A DNA stretch of 64,000 nt from Gemmatimonadota bacterium (GCA_029863245.1 JAOTVV010000002.1:62001-126000); one strand, 5' to 3'; positions 29,820-39,755 are shown, counted from the stretch's first letter. Made by a program: numbers and translations. Notes: generated from the sequence alone by a model not told the origin.

Positions 29820-30481
29820 TCGGGGCCAGCCCCGCCGGGCAGGTCAGGCCGCCGCCGCCGCTGCCACACGATGTACGCGGTGACAATGACCAGGAGAAAT
29901 GGCACGATGATGAGAGCCGCCTGGCCGGCCTGCGCCCGCATTTCCGGGTTCTCAAGGAGCGAGTCGAGGCCTGCCACCACTTGGCTGTTCCGACCCACGT
30001 ACCAGCCTATGTACGTCAGCACCGCACACCAAATCCCGGCACCAAGCCCCGTATAGAAGAGGAACCTGTCGAGGCGCATTCGCGAGAGGCCTGCTGGCAA
30101 AGAGATCAGCTGTCTGATGACCGGGATGAGTCTGCCGACGAACGTACTGATCTCGCCGTGACGCCGAAAGAACGCCTCGGCGCGATCGAGCGAAGACTCG
30201 CGCATGAGAAGAAAGCGGTGGTACTTGTGGAGGAGCGGCCGCCCCATCCAGACCGCCACGTAGTAATTGAAGGCGGCACCCATGAGACTTCCGAGCAATC
30301 CTGACCCAAGAGCCAGGAGCGGATGCATTCGTCCCTGGGCCGCGAGGTATCCCGCTGGCGGCATGACGACTTCGCTCGGGAACGGAAAGAAGGACGATTC
30401 CAACGCCATGAGGACGGTGATGCCCGGGTAGCCCAGGCGGAAGATGGTGTTGGTGAGCCAGTGTACGATTGCTTCCAGCAC
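29816..30481 (-). CDS. DedA family membrane protein (second copy)
   Basis: ALESSFFPFPSEVVMPPAGYLA, FVGRLIPVIRQLISLPAGLSRM. Confidence 0.9.
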   Translation of the reverse strand: MLEAIVHWLTNTIFRLGYPGITVLMALESSFFPFPSEVVMPPAGYLAAQGRMHPLLALGSGLLGSLMGAAFNYYVAVWMGRPLLHKYHRFLLMRESSLDRAEAFFRRHGEISTFVGRLIPVIRQLISLPAGLSRMRLDRFLFYTGLGAGIWCAVLTYIGWYVGRNSQVVAGLDSLLENPEMRAQAGQAALIIVPFLLVIVTAYIVWQRRRRPDLPGGAGPE

Positions 30482-31131
30482 TATTCGTCCTCGCTGAATC
30501 CATGGCGGCCCAGGAGTGGTACGAAGTTGGCCGGGCCGATCACGTCCGTCGTGGGTCCCCCGGGGCCTTTACGAACGCGGACCAATTGCTGGCCCTCGCC
30601 CGTGTCGAGGGGAAGCACGAGCCGACCGCCCTCGGCCAGCTGCTCAACCAACGGTCCCGGGATATCGGGGCTCGCGGCGGCCACGAGGATGGCGTCGTAG
30701 GGTGCCTGTGGTCGCCAACCCAAGGTCCCGTCTGCCACGACGACAGAAACGTTTTTCACCCCTGCCCTACTCAGTGCCGCGCGGGCCTGGTCGGCCAGCA
30801 CGCCAATCCGCTCAATCGAAACGACGGTGTCAACGAGAAACGAAAGTAGTGCTGTCTGGTAGCCCGACCCCGTACCGATCTCCAAGACCCGCTCGGGGCC
30901 CTGGAGCTGGAGGGCCTCGAGGTAGGCGGCCTGCGTGCTCGGTTGCGAGATGGTTTGTCCGTGCCCAATGGGGAGCGCCGAGTCGTCGTAGGCTCGGTTC
31001 CGGAACGCCTCGGGGACGAACAGATGCCGTGGGGTTTCCCCAACGGCACGCAGCACGGCCAAATCACGGATGCCCTGCTGACGGAGGGTTTCGACCAGAC
31101 GGCTCCGATAGCCCCCCCACGTGTCCGTCAC
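30481..31131 (-). CDS. pcm: Protein-L-isoaspartate O-methyltransferase
   Basis: DSALPIGHGQTISQPSTQAAYLEALQL, VLEIGTGSGYQTALLSFLV; GTG 31131 inside ORF 30481..31299. Confidence 0.93.
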   Translation of the reverse strand: MTDTWGGYRSRLVETLRQQGIRDLAVLRAVGETPRHLFVPEAFRNRAYDDSALPIGHGQTISQPSTQAAYLEALQLQGPERVLEIGTGSGYQTALLSFLVDTVVSIERIGVLADQARAALSRAGVKNVSVVVADGTLGWRPQAPYDAILVAAASPDIPGPLVEQLAEGGRLVLPLDTGEGQQLVRVRKGPGGPTTDVIGPANFVPLLGRHGFSEDE

Positions 31132-31877
31132 TCGCCGAGTTTCCAGGAACGCACATCTTCGAGCAGCGCGTAGTTGGTGAGATCGAGGTGCAGCGGTGTC
31201 ACGGAGATGTAGCCGTCTTGGATGGCACGAAAGTCGGAGTCCTCGCGTCCCGACCACGAGATTTGTCCACCCCCGATCCAGTACCCGGGTCTGCCCCATG
31301 GGTCGGCCGTCCGGAGCAGCGAATCGGAGTAGACCCGGTTCCCGAGGGTCGTGACCCGGATGCCGTTGATGTGCTCGCCAGGAATCGGGGGGAGGTTGAT
31401 GTTGAGAAGCGTGTCACGGGGGAACCCCTCCACTGCGGCGATGCTCTGCACCAGCCGCTCCAGCCAGGGGCGGTGGCTGTCGAGCATGTCCAGGCGATCT
31501 CCAGCCAACGAGAACGCGATTCCCGGTACGCCGAAAGGCATGCCCTCCATGGCGGCCGCCACCGTGCCAGAGTAGAGCACGTCTTCACCCATGTTGGGCC
31601 CGTGGTTGATGCCGGAAAACACGAAATCTGGTGTGTGGTCGAGGAGCTCGCCCAGCGCGAGCAGGACGCAATCGGTCGGCGTCCCGTCTACCTGAATCGA
31701 ACCGTCGGGCCGCCGAGTGACGCGCAGCGGCCGCCCGAGCGTGAGCGAGTGACTGGATCCGCTCTGTTCCCGGTCGGGCGCCACAACCGTGACGCTCGCC
31801 ACCGTCCGGCAGACGTCGGCGAGAACCTCCAATCCCCGAGCAAGGATGCCGTCGTCGTTACTCAGAAGGATCTTCAA
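31128..31877 (-). CDS. surE: 5'/3'-nucleotidase SurE
   Basis: MKILLSNDDGILARGLEVLA, PDREQSGSSHSLTL, SGINHGPNMGEDVLYSGTVAAAMEG. Confidence 0.96.
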   Translation of the reverse strand: MKILLSNDDGILARGLEVLADVCRTVASVTVVAPDREQSGSSHSLTLGRPLRVTRRPDGSIQVDGTPTDCVLLALGELLDHTPDFVFSGINHGPNMGEDVLYSGTVAAAMEGMPFGVPGIAFSLAGDRLDMLDSHRPWLERLVQSIAAVEGFPRDTLLNINLPPIPGEHINGIRVTTLGNRVYSDSLLRTADPWGRPGYWIGGGQISWSGREDSDFRAIQDGYISVTPLHLDLTNYALLEDVRSWKLGE

Positions 31878-32235
31878 GCAGGCTCTTGCCCTCGAGGATG
31901 TCGAGGATGGCTCGAAGCTCGCCCCGCAGGCTCTCGATGGTCTCGAGCTGGAGCGCGAACCGGGCTTCGGTCTTGAGCGAGCCGGTTCGGCGGTAGTGCT
32001 CGATGCACCGGCGGGCGCCCTCGATCGTGTACTTCTCCGTGTACAGCAGGTGCTTGACGAGCATGATCAGCTCGATCTCTCGCCGCTGATAGACCCGGTT
32101 TCCCGATCGGTTCTTGGCAGGATTGAGGAAGCGAAACTGGCTCTCCCAGTACCGCAGGACGTGTGGTTTGAGGTCCGTCAGTTGACACACGTCCCCAATC
32201 GAGAAGAACTCTTGCACGGGCTGAGAAGCTGTCAT
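31858..32235 (-). CDS. MerR-family transcriptional regulator
   Basis: FFSIGDVCQLTDLKPHVLRYWESQFRFLNPAKNRSGNRVYQRREIELI HTH. Confidence 0.9.
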   Translation of the reverse strand: MTASQPVQEFFSIGDVCQLTDLKPHVLRYWESQFRFLNPAKNRSGNRVYQRREIELIMLVKHLLYTEKYTIEGARRCIEHYRRTGSLKTEARFALQLETIESLRGELRAILDILEGKSLLEDPSE

Positions 32236-33233
32236 CGCCAGTGCTCCGGTTTCAGTTCCCGGTCCATGAGATCCCGGACGGCGCGGTCCGGGCGCTTGCC
32301 CTCGAATAGGATGTTGGCCACTTCGGCGGCAATGGGCAGCTCGACGCCGGACTGCTCGCTGAGCTGAACCGCCACCTTGGCCGTGCGCACACCCTCGGCA
32401 ACGGTTCGGCGTCGGGCGAGGATCTCGTCCAGACCCCGCCCCTCGGCGAGCTCGATCCCCAGAGCACGATTGCGGCTGAGGGCACCCGTGGCCGTGAGCA
32501 CGAGGTCGCCCATGCCGGTAAGCCCAGAGAAGGTCATGGGATCTGCCCCCATGGTTTGGCCCAGGCGCGTGAGCTCGGCGAGACCCCTCGTGACAAGCGC
32601 AGCCAGCGTGTTGTGCCCAAGGTGCAGACCGTGCAACAACCCGGCCGCGATTGCGATCACGTTTTTCAGCGCGCCGCCAAGTTGCACGCCCAGCGTGTCG
32701 GGGCTCGAGTAGACGCGGAAATACCCGGTCGAAAACACCCGTTGCACCAAGTGCGCCGCATCGGCGTCTTCCGAGGCTGCCACGACCGCCGTGGGATGGT
32801 GCGCGTAGACCTCCTGGGCAAAGCTAGGTCCGGAGAGCGCGACAACGGGCGCCCCGGGAAACGTCTCCCCGAGCACGTCCGTCATGGTCTTGAGACTGTC
32901 GATCTCCAGTCCCTTGGATACGCTCACGACCGCCTGGGGCGGCTGGCCGGCCATGTCGGCCGTGAGGTGCGACATCACGTCGCGCACGACGTGCGACGGC
33001 GTCGCGCTCACGAGCAACTCCGCTCGGTGGGCCGCCTCACCTAGCTCCGTATGGGCAACGAGCGTCTCCGCCAGCCGCGAGTCGGCAAGAAAGGTTTGGT
33101 TCACGTGGTCGCGGTTGATCGACTCGACGACCTCGGGCTCGTAGGCCCACACGTGGACCTCGTTGCCTTCGGCGGCGAGCAGGTTTGCCAGGGTCGTTCC
33201 CCAGCTCCCGGCACCGATCACCGCAATGCGCAT
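32232..33233 (-). CDS. gpsA: Glycerol-3-phosphate dehydrogenase [NAD(P)+]
   Basis: MRIAVIGAGSWGTTLANLLA, SVSKGLE, LSGPSFAQEV, GALKNVIAIAAG, GLTGMGDLVLTATG; start 33233 inside ORF 32232..33893. Confidence 0.95.
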   Translation of the reverse strand: MRIAVIGAGSWGTTLANLLAAEGNEVHVWAYEPEVVESINRDHVNQTFLADSRLAETLVAHTELGEAAHRAELLVSATPSHVVRDVMSHLTADMAGQPPQAVVSVSKGLEIDSLKTMTDVLGETFPGAPVVALSGPSFAQEVYAHHPTAVVAASEDADAAHLVQRVFSTGYFRVYSSPDTLGVQLGGALKNVIAIAAGLLHGLHLGHNTLAALVTRGLAELTRLGQTMGADPMTFSGLTGMGDLVLTATGALSRNRALGIELAEGRGLDEILARRRTVAEGVRTAKVAVQLSEQSGVELPIAAEVANILFEGKRPDRAVRDLMDRELKPEHWR

Positions 33234-33847
33234 CACGGTTCCTTTGGCCCGGCTTGGGCCCGACGCCCGAACCGGTTCTCGGTGCCCGACAGGAGCCGCA
33301 CGATATTGGTGCGATGGGTGAAGATGATGAAGGCGGCGAGGGCCACGCCGACCCAGAAGACGTTGGTAGCGTCGGGCGCCAGGAACCGGACGGCCACCGG
33401 GAACGTCAGCGCCCCCGTGATCGATGCGAGCGACACGAATCCGGTACCGGTCAACACTGCGATCCACACGACAGCCGCGGCTGCGAGCGACGTCGGCGCG
33501 AGGCCAAGCACCGCCCCTGCTGCCGTGGCCACCCCTTTGCCGCCCCGGAACTTGAGGAAGACGGAAAACACGTGGCCAGCAACCGCCGCCCCCCCCACGA
33601 TTACGGGAATCCATGAACCCTGTCTTGCCTGGGCCGACGCGAGCAGGACCGGCACTGCGCCCTTGGCCACATCCACCAGCCCGACCGGGACGGCATACTT
33701 CCATCCGAGCACCCGGTATACGTTCGTCGCGCCGAGGTTCTTGCTCCCGTGCTGGCGCAGGTCGATCCCTGCGACACGGCCGGCGAGATAGCTCGTCGGA
33801 AAGGACCCCGCGAAATACGCGGCGACCAGCCACAAGGGGATGCTCAC
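33233..33847 (-). CDS. plsY: Glycerol-3-phosphate acyltransferase PlsY
   Basis: FAGSFPTSYLAG, HGSKNLGATNVYRVLG, GHVFSVFLKFRGGKGVATAAG. Confidence 0.95.
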   Translation of the reverse strand: MSIPLWLVAAYFAGSFPTSYLAGRVAGIDLRQHGSKNLGATNVYRVLGWKYAVPVGLVDVAKGAVPVLLASAQARQGSWIPVIVGGAAVAGHVFSVFLKFRGGKGVATAAGAVLGLAPTSLAAAAVVWIAVLTGTGFVSLASITGALTFPVAVRFLAPDATNVFWVGVALAAFIIFTHRTNIVRLLSGTENRFGRRAQAGPKEP

Positions 33848-35166
33848 CGCCTGCTCTTCTTCCGGCGCAGCTTGATTCGCAACTGCACCCCAATGAAGCC
33901 CCACGCTTCGCGAAATCCGTGCTCCAAGTACCGGCGGTACGACTCCGCGATGGCCTCCGGCTCGTTCGCCACGATCGCGAACGTCGGTGGCCGCACCCCG
34001 ATCTGGGAGCCGTAGTACAGCCTGACCTCCTGGCCGCTCTGTTGCGGCGGCTGGTTCCGGGCGATGAGCGCTTCGAGCACTTTGTTCACCTCAGCGGTCC
34101 CCACGCGGTGAGACCGCCACCGGTCCACCTCGAGGATGGTGTCGAGCACCTTCCGCACGCGCTGCCCCGTCTTGGACGAGACGTAGAGGAACGGGACCCC
34201 CTCGAGAAACCGCGCCCGTTCCACCAACTGTCGCTCGCCACGCACCGCCGTGGTCGTGTCCTTGTCCTCGACCAGATCCCACTTGGTCACGGCGATGATG
34301 AGGCCAGATCCTCGCTCCCATGCCGACTGCGCAATCCGAAGATCCTGGCCCCGCATTCCCTCCGACGCATCGACAACCAATATGCAGACATCAGCGCGTT
34401 CAATTGCCCGCTCGGTCCGCAGGGTCGAGTAGAACTCGATCTCATCCTCTACTTTCGATCGCTTCCGTAACCCCGCGGTATCAATGAAGTTGAGCCCTTG
34501 ACCGTGGTACCGCAAGGGGGAGTCCACCGCGTCACGGGTGGTCCCGGCCTCTGCAGACACGACGAACCGTTCCTGGCCCAGGAGCCGATTGACCAGGCTC
34601 GACTTCCCCACATTGGGTCTGCCAACGACGGCCACTTGGATTTCGTCCTCACTGGTGTCGTCCTCTTCGGCAGGCAGAAGTTCCACCATCCGGTCCAGCA
34701 GATCGCCGGTCCCCTTCCCGGTCGACGCCGACACCGGTTGCGGATCACCCAGGCCCAACTCGTGGAAGGCGTAGTGCGAGACCTCCGTGGCCAGGTCGTC
34801 CGCCTTGTTCGCGGCGACCACAACCTGTCCTCGACGGTCGCGCAGCAGACCGGCGACCTCGAGATCGCTGGGGTGCACGCCGGCCTGCGTGTCGACCATG
34901 AGCACGATGACGTCAGCTTCGGCGATCGCGATTCGGATCTGCTGGCGTATCTCGGACTGCAGGCCGTCGTCCTCGATCGAGCTCCAGCCGCCGGTGTCGA
35001 CGAGCCAGAACCGATGCCCGGTCCACTCCGTGAGTGCGAAGTTGCGGTCGCGCGTCACGCCCGGTCGATCGTCGACGATTGCCCGCCGACCGCCCACGAT
35101 GCGGTTGAACAGAGTCGACTTGCCCACGTTCGGTCGACCCACGATGACGATCGTCGCACGCCTCAT
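33844..35166 (-). CDS. der: GTPase Der (EngA)
   Basis: Two GTPase domains: VGRPNVGKSTLFNRIVG and VVGRPNVGKSSLVNRLLG, plus KH-like C-terminus. Confidence 0.97.
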   Translation of the reverse strand: MRRATIVIVGRPNVGKSTLFNRIVGGRRAIVDDRPGVTRDRNFALTEWTGHRFWLVDTGGWSSIEDDGLQSEIRQQIRIAIAEADVIVLMVDTQAGVHPSDLEVAGLLRDRRGQVVVAANKADDLATEVSHYAFHELGLGDPQPVSASTGKGTGDLLDRMVELLPAEEDDTSEDEIQVAVVGRPNVGKSSLVNRLLGQERFVVSAEAGTTRDAVDSPLRYHGQGLNFIDTAGLRKRSKVEDEIEFYSTLRTERAIERADVCILVVDASEGMRGQDLRIAQSAWERGSGLIIAVTKWDLVEDKDTTTAVRGERQLVERARFLEGVPFLYVSSKTGQRVRKVLDTILEVDRWRSHRVGTAEVNKVLEALIARNQPPQQSGQEVRLYYGSQIGVRPPTFAIVANEPEAIAESYRRYLEHGFREAWGFIGVQLRIKLRRKKSRR

Positions 35167-36440
35167 GTCGCTGTGATCTCGCCGATCGCGTCCACGAAAT
35201 CGTAGGAGAGGCGAAACGGCACCCGTGCCTGACGGCGAAGATCCTCGATCGTGAGGTCGTCGAGAAACGTGCCGTGATCGTTGACGGCCTCTGCCGGCAG
35301 CAGGACGAGGTCGAGGTCCGTCCGGTTGGTGATGCAGTCCACAAACGCCGCCCCGGGCAGGAGGCCGGCCGATGTGACGGTCGATCCGAACAGAGCGTTT
35401 TCGACGACGAGCAACTCGAGGTCCGCCCCGCTCGTTTCCCGGACCGCCGGGAGCACGAGCGGCATGAGGCGTCCCATCGCCGTTCCCGTGACCAAGCCCA
35501 CACGCATCCCGGCCAGGGCGCCAAGCGCCCCTTGGTGCTGTCGCAGCCGCTGCTGCAGGAACCGCACGGCTCCCACCCCGTTCTCCACTTGCTCGAACCC
35601 ATCGTAGGCCTCGGCAGGCGGCAGGTCCTCACCCGCCACGAGGTACAGATCGTCCGACCCGTACGCCCAGTGAACCCCCCGGTCGCGAACGGCCCGCCGC
35701 GAGACCTCCCGCACCGCGGCTATCGCGTCGCGACACTCCGCGGCGGTCGGCTCGCGCACCAGGTGGTGCTTGGAGAACTCGGTGAGGCCGACCGGCACAA
35801 CGGACACCGACAACACCGCATTGCCGAGCCCGTAGAGATCCTCGAGACTCTGGATCAGCACCGAACCGTCGTTGACACCGGGCTGCAGCACGATCTGGGT
35901 ATGAACGGTGATGCCGTGCTCGGCGAACCGCTCGAGTTGCGGGATGATGGCTGGTGCCCGGGGATGCCGCAGGATCCGGCGTCGCAGCACGGGGTCGGTC
36001 GCATGCACGGAGACGTAGAGGGGTGAAAGGCGGTACGCGAAAATGCGCGCTTCATCCCTCGGCTTCAGGTTCGTGAGCGTGGCGAAGTTGCCGTACCGAA
36101 ACGAGAGGCGATAGTCGTCGTCGCGGATGTAGAGGTTCGACCGGAGCCCCTCGGGGAGTCCGTCGACGAAGCAGAAGTCGCAGCGGTTGGCGCAGCGACG
36201 GATGTGCGGCGGCTCCAGCTCCACGCCGAGCGGGAGGTCCTCGGGGCGCTCGATGTCGTACTCGATCAACTCGCCGTCGGGCGTGCGCGCCGTCAGCAGA
36301 AAGCGCTCGTCGGCCGCGTGGAACTCCCAATCGAGAAAGTCTTCGAGGTCGCAGCCGCCGATCGACAGGAGCACGGTTCCCGGTGTGAGGCCGAGCTCAG
36401 CCCCGAGGCTGTGGGGGGCGACCGATTGAACGCGAACCAT
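35163..36440 (-). CDS. DUF512 family PDZ-radical SAM protein
   Basis: N-terminal PDZ-like VAPHSLGAELGLTPGTVLLSIGG, RRCANRCDFCFVDGLPEGLR Cys cluster, YRLSFRYGNFATLTNL; 4-bp overlap with der. Confidence 0.9.
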   Translation of the reverse strand: MVRVQSVAPHSLGAELGLTPGTVLLSIGGCDLEDFLDWEFHAADERFLLTARTPDGELIEYDIERPEDLPLGVELEPPHIRRCANRCDFCFVDGLPEGLRSNLYIRDDDYRLSFRYGNFATLTNLKPRDEARIFAYRLSPLYVSVHATDPVLRRRILRHPRAPAIIPQLERFAEHGITVHTQIVLQPGVNDGSVLIQSLEDLYGLGNAVLSVSVVPVGLTEFSKHHLVREPTAAECRDAIAAVREVSRRAVRDRGVHWAYGSDDLYLVAGEDLPPAEAYDGFEQVENGVGAVRFLQQRLRQHQGALGALAGMRVGLVTGTAMGRLMPLVLPAVRETSGADLELLVVENALFGSTVTSAGLLPGAAFVDCITNRTDLDLVLLPAEAVNDHGTFLDDLTIEDLRRQARVPFRLSYDFVDAIGEITAT

Positions 36441-36574
36441 TCGGGCGATCCGTCCGAGGGAGTGCTGAAGCGAACCATTGAAGATAACGCGCCAGGGTCG
36501 CTGAGGTCGGGCAGCGCGGTCGGTGGCCGTGTGAGGTCAGGTTGGGGTTGCCTGACTCGAGTTCGGTGTGTCGG

Positions 36575-38194
36575 CTACTGCCGGCGGTAGCGCCAGGCGG
36601 CGGCGCCCGACACCTCCGCCCGGACCGAGAAAGCGTGACGCCGGCGCGGCTCGAGGGCCGGGATTTCCGCCGAGCCCGATGCGACGACGCCGCCCGATGC
36701 GTCCAGGAACTCGAACAGGAGTGTGGTGGGGGCCAGCGATTGGGAGGTGATGTTGGCCACTGAGCCACTCACCACGGCCGCGGAGCCGGTGGGGAGGAAC
36801 TGCGTCACCGTCACCCCCCACTGCAGTCCTTCGTTTGCAAGCGCGACGTAGGTCTGCACGGAATCCTGGTTCCCGGCGAGATCCCAAGACGCCGCCATCA
36901 TGCGCACACTCTGGGGGTTGAGGGGATCGATCGCCAGCAACTGCTTCGCCGCCCGGGCGAGCCTCGGTCCGTCCCTCAACGCGTACGAGGCCCGGGCGAG
37001 CACGTACTGCGCTGCCTGGATGTAGGGGTTCTTGTTCACGGCGATCTCGAGCAGCTCAACGGCATACGCGGGGTACCCGTCGTTGTGGACTGCCGCTCCG
37101 ACCTGAGCCAGCTCGTTGGGATCGACCTCTGGGAGCCGTGCGATACGCGCTGTTGTCGACTCGATGCCCCGCGTGTTGCCGAGGAGCGAGTAACGGCGGA
37201 GTAGCCGCAGCGTCACGTCCACATCGTCAGGATACATCTCGAGGTAGCGTTCGTACGCCGCAAAGGCGGGCGCGAAGGCGGCGCCTGCCGCCGTGCTGTC
37301 CTGCTGCAGTTTCGCCTTGGCGTCGAGAAGTGCCCCCCGTGCCGCGGCGATCCGATCTGCCAGGGTGGCCGAGTCACGGGAAACGGCTTGTTGTACGTCA
37401 GGGCGGAGCCGCTGACCGGCCCACTCGCCAATGAGCTTGGCGAGCTGCGTGGAATCCCGCTCGACGGCCACGAGGAGCGTGTCCCGCCGCATCCGGCTCT
37501 CGACGATGTTCGCCGTTGCCGGATCCTCGAACGCCACGCCTTCCCTACCCCGTAGAATGGCGAGCATGGCCTGTAGCTGGCGGTCGGCATGCGCCTCGTC
37601 ACCCCCTGCCCGCTCGATGCCGATCTCGACGTATTTGGCCGCGGAATCGAACTGCTGCCGATCGGCGTACATCCGGGTCAGGAAGAAGGGGATCTCCGCG
37701 TCGTCCGGCATGAGGGACGCAGCCAGATGAAACAGTCCGACGGCCGAATCGATGGCGCCCTCCTGCCACGCAAGCAACGCCTCTCGCCGCACCACGGGTT
37801 GCAGCTGCTCCACGTAGCGCCTGGCTTCGGCCTCGCACTCGGGTGCCAACACCACGGCCCTCCGAAAAGCCGAGTCGGCCCCGTAGGCGTCGTTGCGGTA
37901 GACGTAGTAGCGGCCCAGCCAATACCAGGCGGCAGGGTTGTCGGCCTGGTTGTTCTGCTCGATTGCCCGGACCAGAACTTCTTGCGCACGCCTGAGCCGG
38001 TCTTCCGTTCGGTTCTCGTCGTCGGATTCCACGGCGATCTTGAGGTGCATCATCCCGCCGTTCACGAGATGGTGCCCCGCCTTCAATTTGCAGGGGTCCT
38101 CCGGTGCCTCCCACACGCCCTGGGCGAAGAGCGCGGGCGGGATCATGACCAGGGCGAAGGCGACGACGACGAGCGAACGGCAGAGCGGGCGCAT
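36575..38194 (-). CDS. Secreted TPR-repeat protein with C-terminal FxLyD-like domain (paralog of 39902..41299)
   Basis: Signal peptide MRPLCRSLVVVAFALVMIPPALFAQ; PCKLKAGHHLVNGG; YWLGRYYVYRNDAYGADSAFRRAVVLAPEC; C-terminal SGSVANITSQ...FEFLDASGGVVASGSAEI. Confidence 0.75.
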   Translation of the reverse strand: MRPLCRSLVVVAFALVMIPPALFAQGVWEAPEDPCKLKAGHHLVNGGMMHLKIAVESDDENRTEDRLRRAQEVLVRAIEQNNQADNPAAWYWLGRYYVYRNDAYGADSAFRRAVVLAPECEAEARRYVEQLQPVVRREALLAWQEGAIDSAVGLFHLAASLMPDDAEIPFFLTRMYADRQQFDSAAKYVEIGIERAGGDEAHADRQLQAMLAILRGREGVAFEDPATANIVESRMRRDTLLVAVERDSTQLAKLIGEWAGQRLRPDVQQAVSRDSATLADRIAAARGALLDAKAKLQQDSTAAGAAFAPAFAAYERYLEMYPDDVDVTLRLLRRYSLLGNTRGIESTTARIARLPEVDPNELAQVGAAVHNDGYPAYAVELLEIAVNKNPYIQAAQYVLARASYALRDGPRLARAAKQLLAIDPLNPQSVRMMAASWDLAGNQDSVQTYVALANEGLQWGVTVTQFLPTGSAAVVSGSVANITSQSLAPTTLLFEFLDASGGVVASGSAEIPALEPRRRHAFSVRAEVSGAAAWRYRRQ

Positions 38195-38244
38195 GGGGGC
38201 CTCCTCGCCACTGGTTGAGGTGGCATGCGGGCCGGCTGTAGTGG

Positions 38245-38273
38245 ACAATATCGTGCCGATCCGCACGCGGCAA
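38245..38273 (-). promoter_or_regulatory. Putative sigma70-like promoter for the TPR gene: TTGCCG - 17 nt - TATTGT
   Basis: On the minus strand, TTGCCG (38273-38268), 17 nt, TATTGT (38250-38245), upstream of ATG 38194. Confidence 0.45.
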
Positions 38274-38369
38274 ATCCGCACTTCCAGCGTGCTGGGCCGT
38301 GGATCTCGGGAGCCGATCCCCAAAACGACAATCGCCCAGCGTGCGGCCGGGCGCATGGTATCGACCAGA

Positions 38370-38440
<71 letters not shown>

Positions 38441-38553
38441 GAAGTGTAGTGCAATGTGGCCGGGTAAGGTGAGACCGTCAAGTCGATTACGCGGCCCTGC
38501 AGGGGTGACACGCCATCTTGCGCCCGGCGTGTTGTGGGTGCACGTTCTGCCCT

Positions 38554-38781
38554 ATGTCCCAACTGGATGAACACCGATCCAGCCATTCCAGAGCGCTCTT
38601 CGTACCTCGTTGCGCCCGCTGCCTCAGGTCGCTGAGGTCGGAGTCGAAGTACTGCCGCTCATGCAGAGTCAGACTGGTTGGTATCAAGGTCATCACGGTG
38701 GTGGCAATCGCTGCCGTCCTCATCTGGTCGTACAACGCCCTCTCCGGCAACGAGCCCTCGGTCGTGCACTGGGTCTGGTGA
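38554..38781 (+). CDS. Possible small zinc-ribbon membrane protein (75 aa)
   Basis: CARCLRSLRSESKYCRSC (CxxC-x10-CxxC) followed by one TM helix GIKVITVVAIAAVLIWSY; ORF inside the tRNA-Gly/htpX intergenic region. Confidence 0.45.
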   Translation: MSQLDEHRSSHSRALFVPRCARCLRSLRSESKYCRSCRVRLVGIKVITVVAIAAVLIWSYNALSGNEPSVVHWVW

Positions 38782-38921
38782 TGGTGCGGGAAGCACGGAG
38801 CTGAGGGCAGGACGCAAAGAGAGGGCGCAACAGAGCGCCCCCTGATGCTGCGGCAACCCCACGGGCACAATCGAATAGGGCCTGACCGCTCGCGTCGCCT
38901 ACCTGCTCAAGGCGATGAGTG

Positions 38922-39755
38922 CTAGCGAGCTCGGAGCCGCGCGATGCGCTCCTCCAACGGCGGATGGGTGCTCAGGAGCTTGAGCATTCCTTTGCCGCGA
39001 ATTCCGAAAGCGGCCAAATTGTCGGGCAACTGCGACGGTGCCTCCTTGAGGGCGCGGAGCCGATCCAGCGCTGCCGCCATGGCACCCGCGCTCTCGAACT
39101 CGGCACCGCCCGCGTCGGCACGGAACTCCCGGCGGCGTGAGAACCACGCCACGACGATGCTCGCCAGCACGCCGAACGCCATTTGCAGGGCGATGTAGAC
39201 CAGCAGACGGCCGCGGCCGAACTGGCTCGCGATAACCCGCGCAATGAAGATCACAAACGTGTTGAGCACACCCTGGATGAGGGTGAGGGTCACCATGTCG
39301 CCGTTGACGATGTGAGCGACTTCGTGGCCCAACACCGCCTCGACCTCCTCCTTCTTCATGAGCTGGAGCAGCCCAGTGCTCACGGCGACGAGGGCCTTGT
39401 TGCGGAACATGCCCGTCGCGAATGCATTCGGGTCGGGCGAGTTGAAGACCGCCACCTCGGGCATCCCGATTCCCGCCTGCCGCGCCTGCCGCTGCACCGT
39501 GTCGACGAGCCAACGCTCGATGTCGCTTGTTGGCTTCTCGATCACCTGCGCGCCCGTGGCCCGTTTCGCCACCCATTTTGAAATGGCAAGCGAAAGGAAC
39601 GAGCCGCCGAAACCGAACAGGGCACACCAGATCAGGAGCTGCACGTAGGGCGCATCCGGGGGGATGATGCCCAGGGCGGTCAACACCGCCATCGCAACGG
39701 CTGCCATCATCAGGACAGCCATGTTGGTTGCGAGGTACAACACGACTCTCAGCAT
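38922..39755 (-). CDS. htpX: M48 family zinc metalloprotease HtpX
   Basis: GMPEVAVFNSPDPNAFATG, AVLGHEVAHIVNGDMV, THPPLEERIARL; SD-like AAAGGGGGA upstream. Confidence 0.95.
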   Translation of the reverse strand: MLRVVLYLATNMAVLMMAAVAMAVLTALGIIPPDAPYVQLLIWCALFGFGGSFLSLAISKWVAKRATGAQVIEKPTSDIERWLVDTVQRQARQAGIGMPEVAVFNSPDPNAFATGMFRNKALVAVSTGLLQLMKKEEVEAVLGHEVAHIVNGDMVTLTLIQGVLNTFVIFIARVIASQFGRGRLLVYIALQMAFGVLASIVVAWFSRRREFRADAGGAEFESAGAMAAALDRLRALKEAPSQLPDNLAAFGIRGKGMLKLLSTHPPLEERIARLRAR

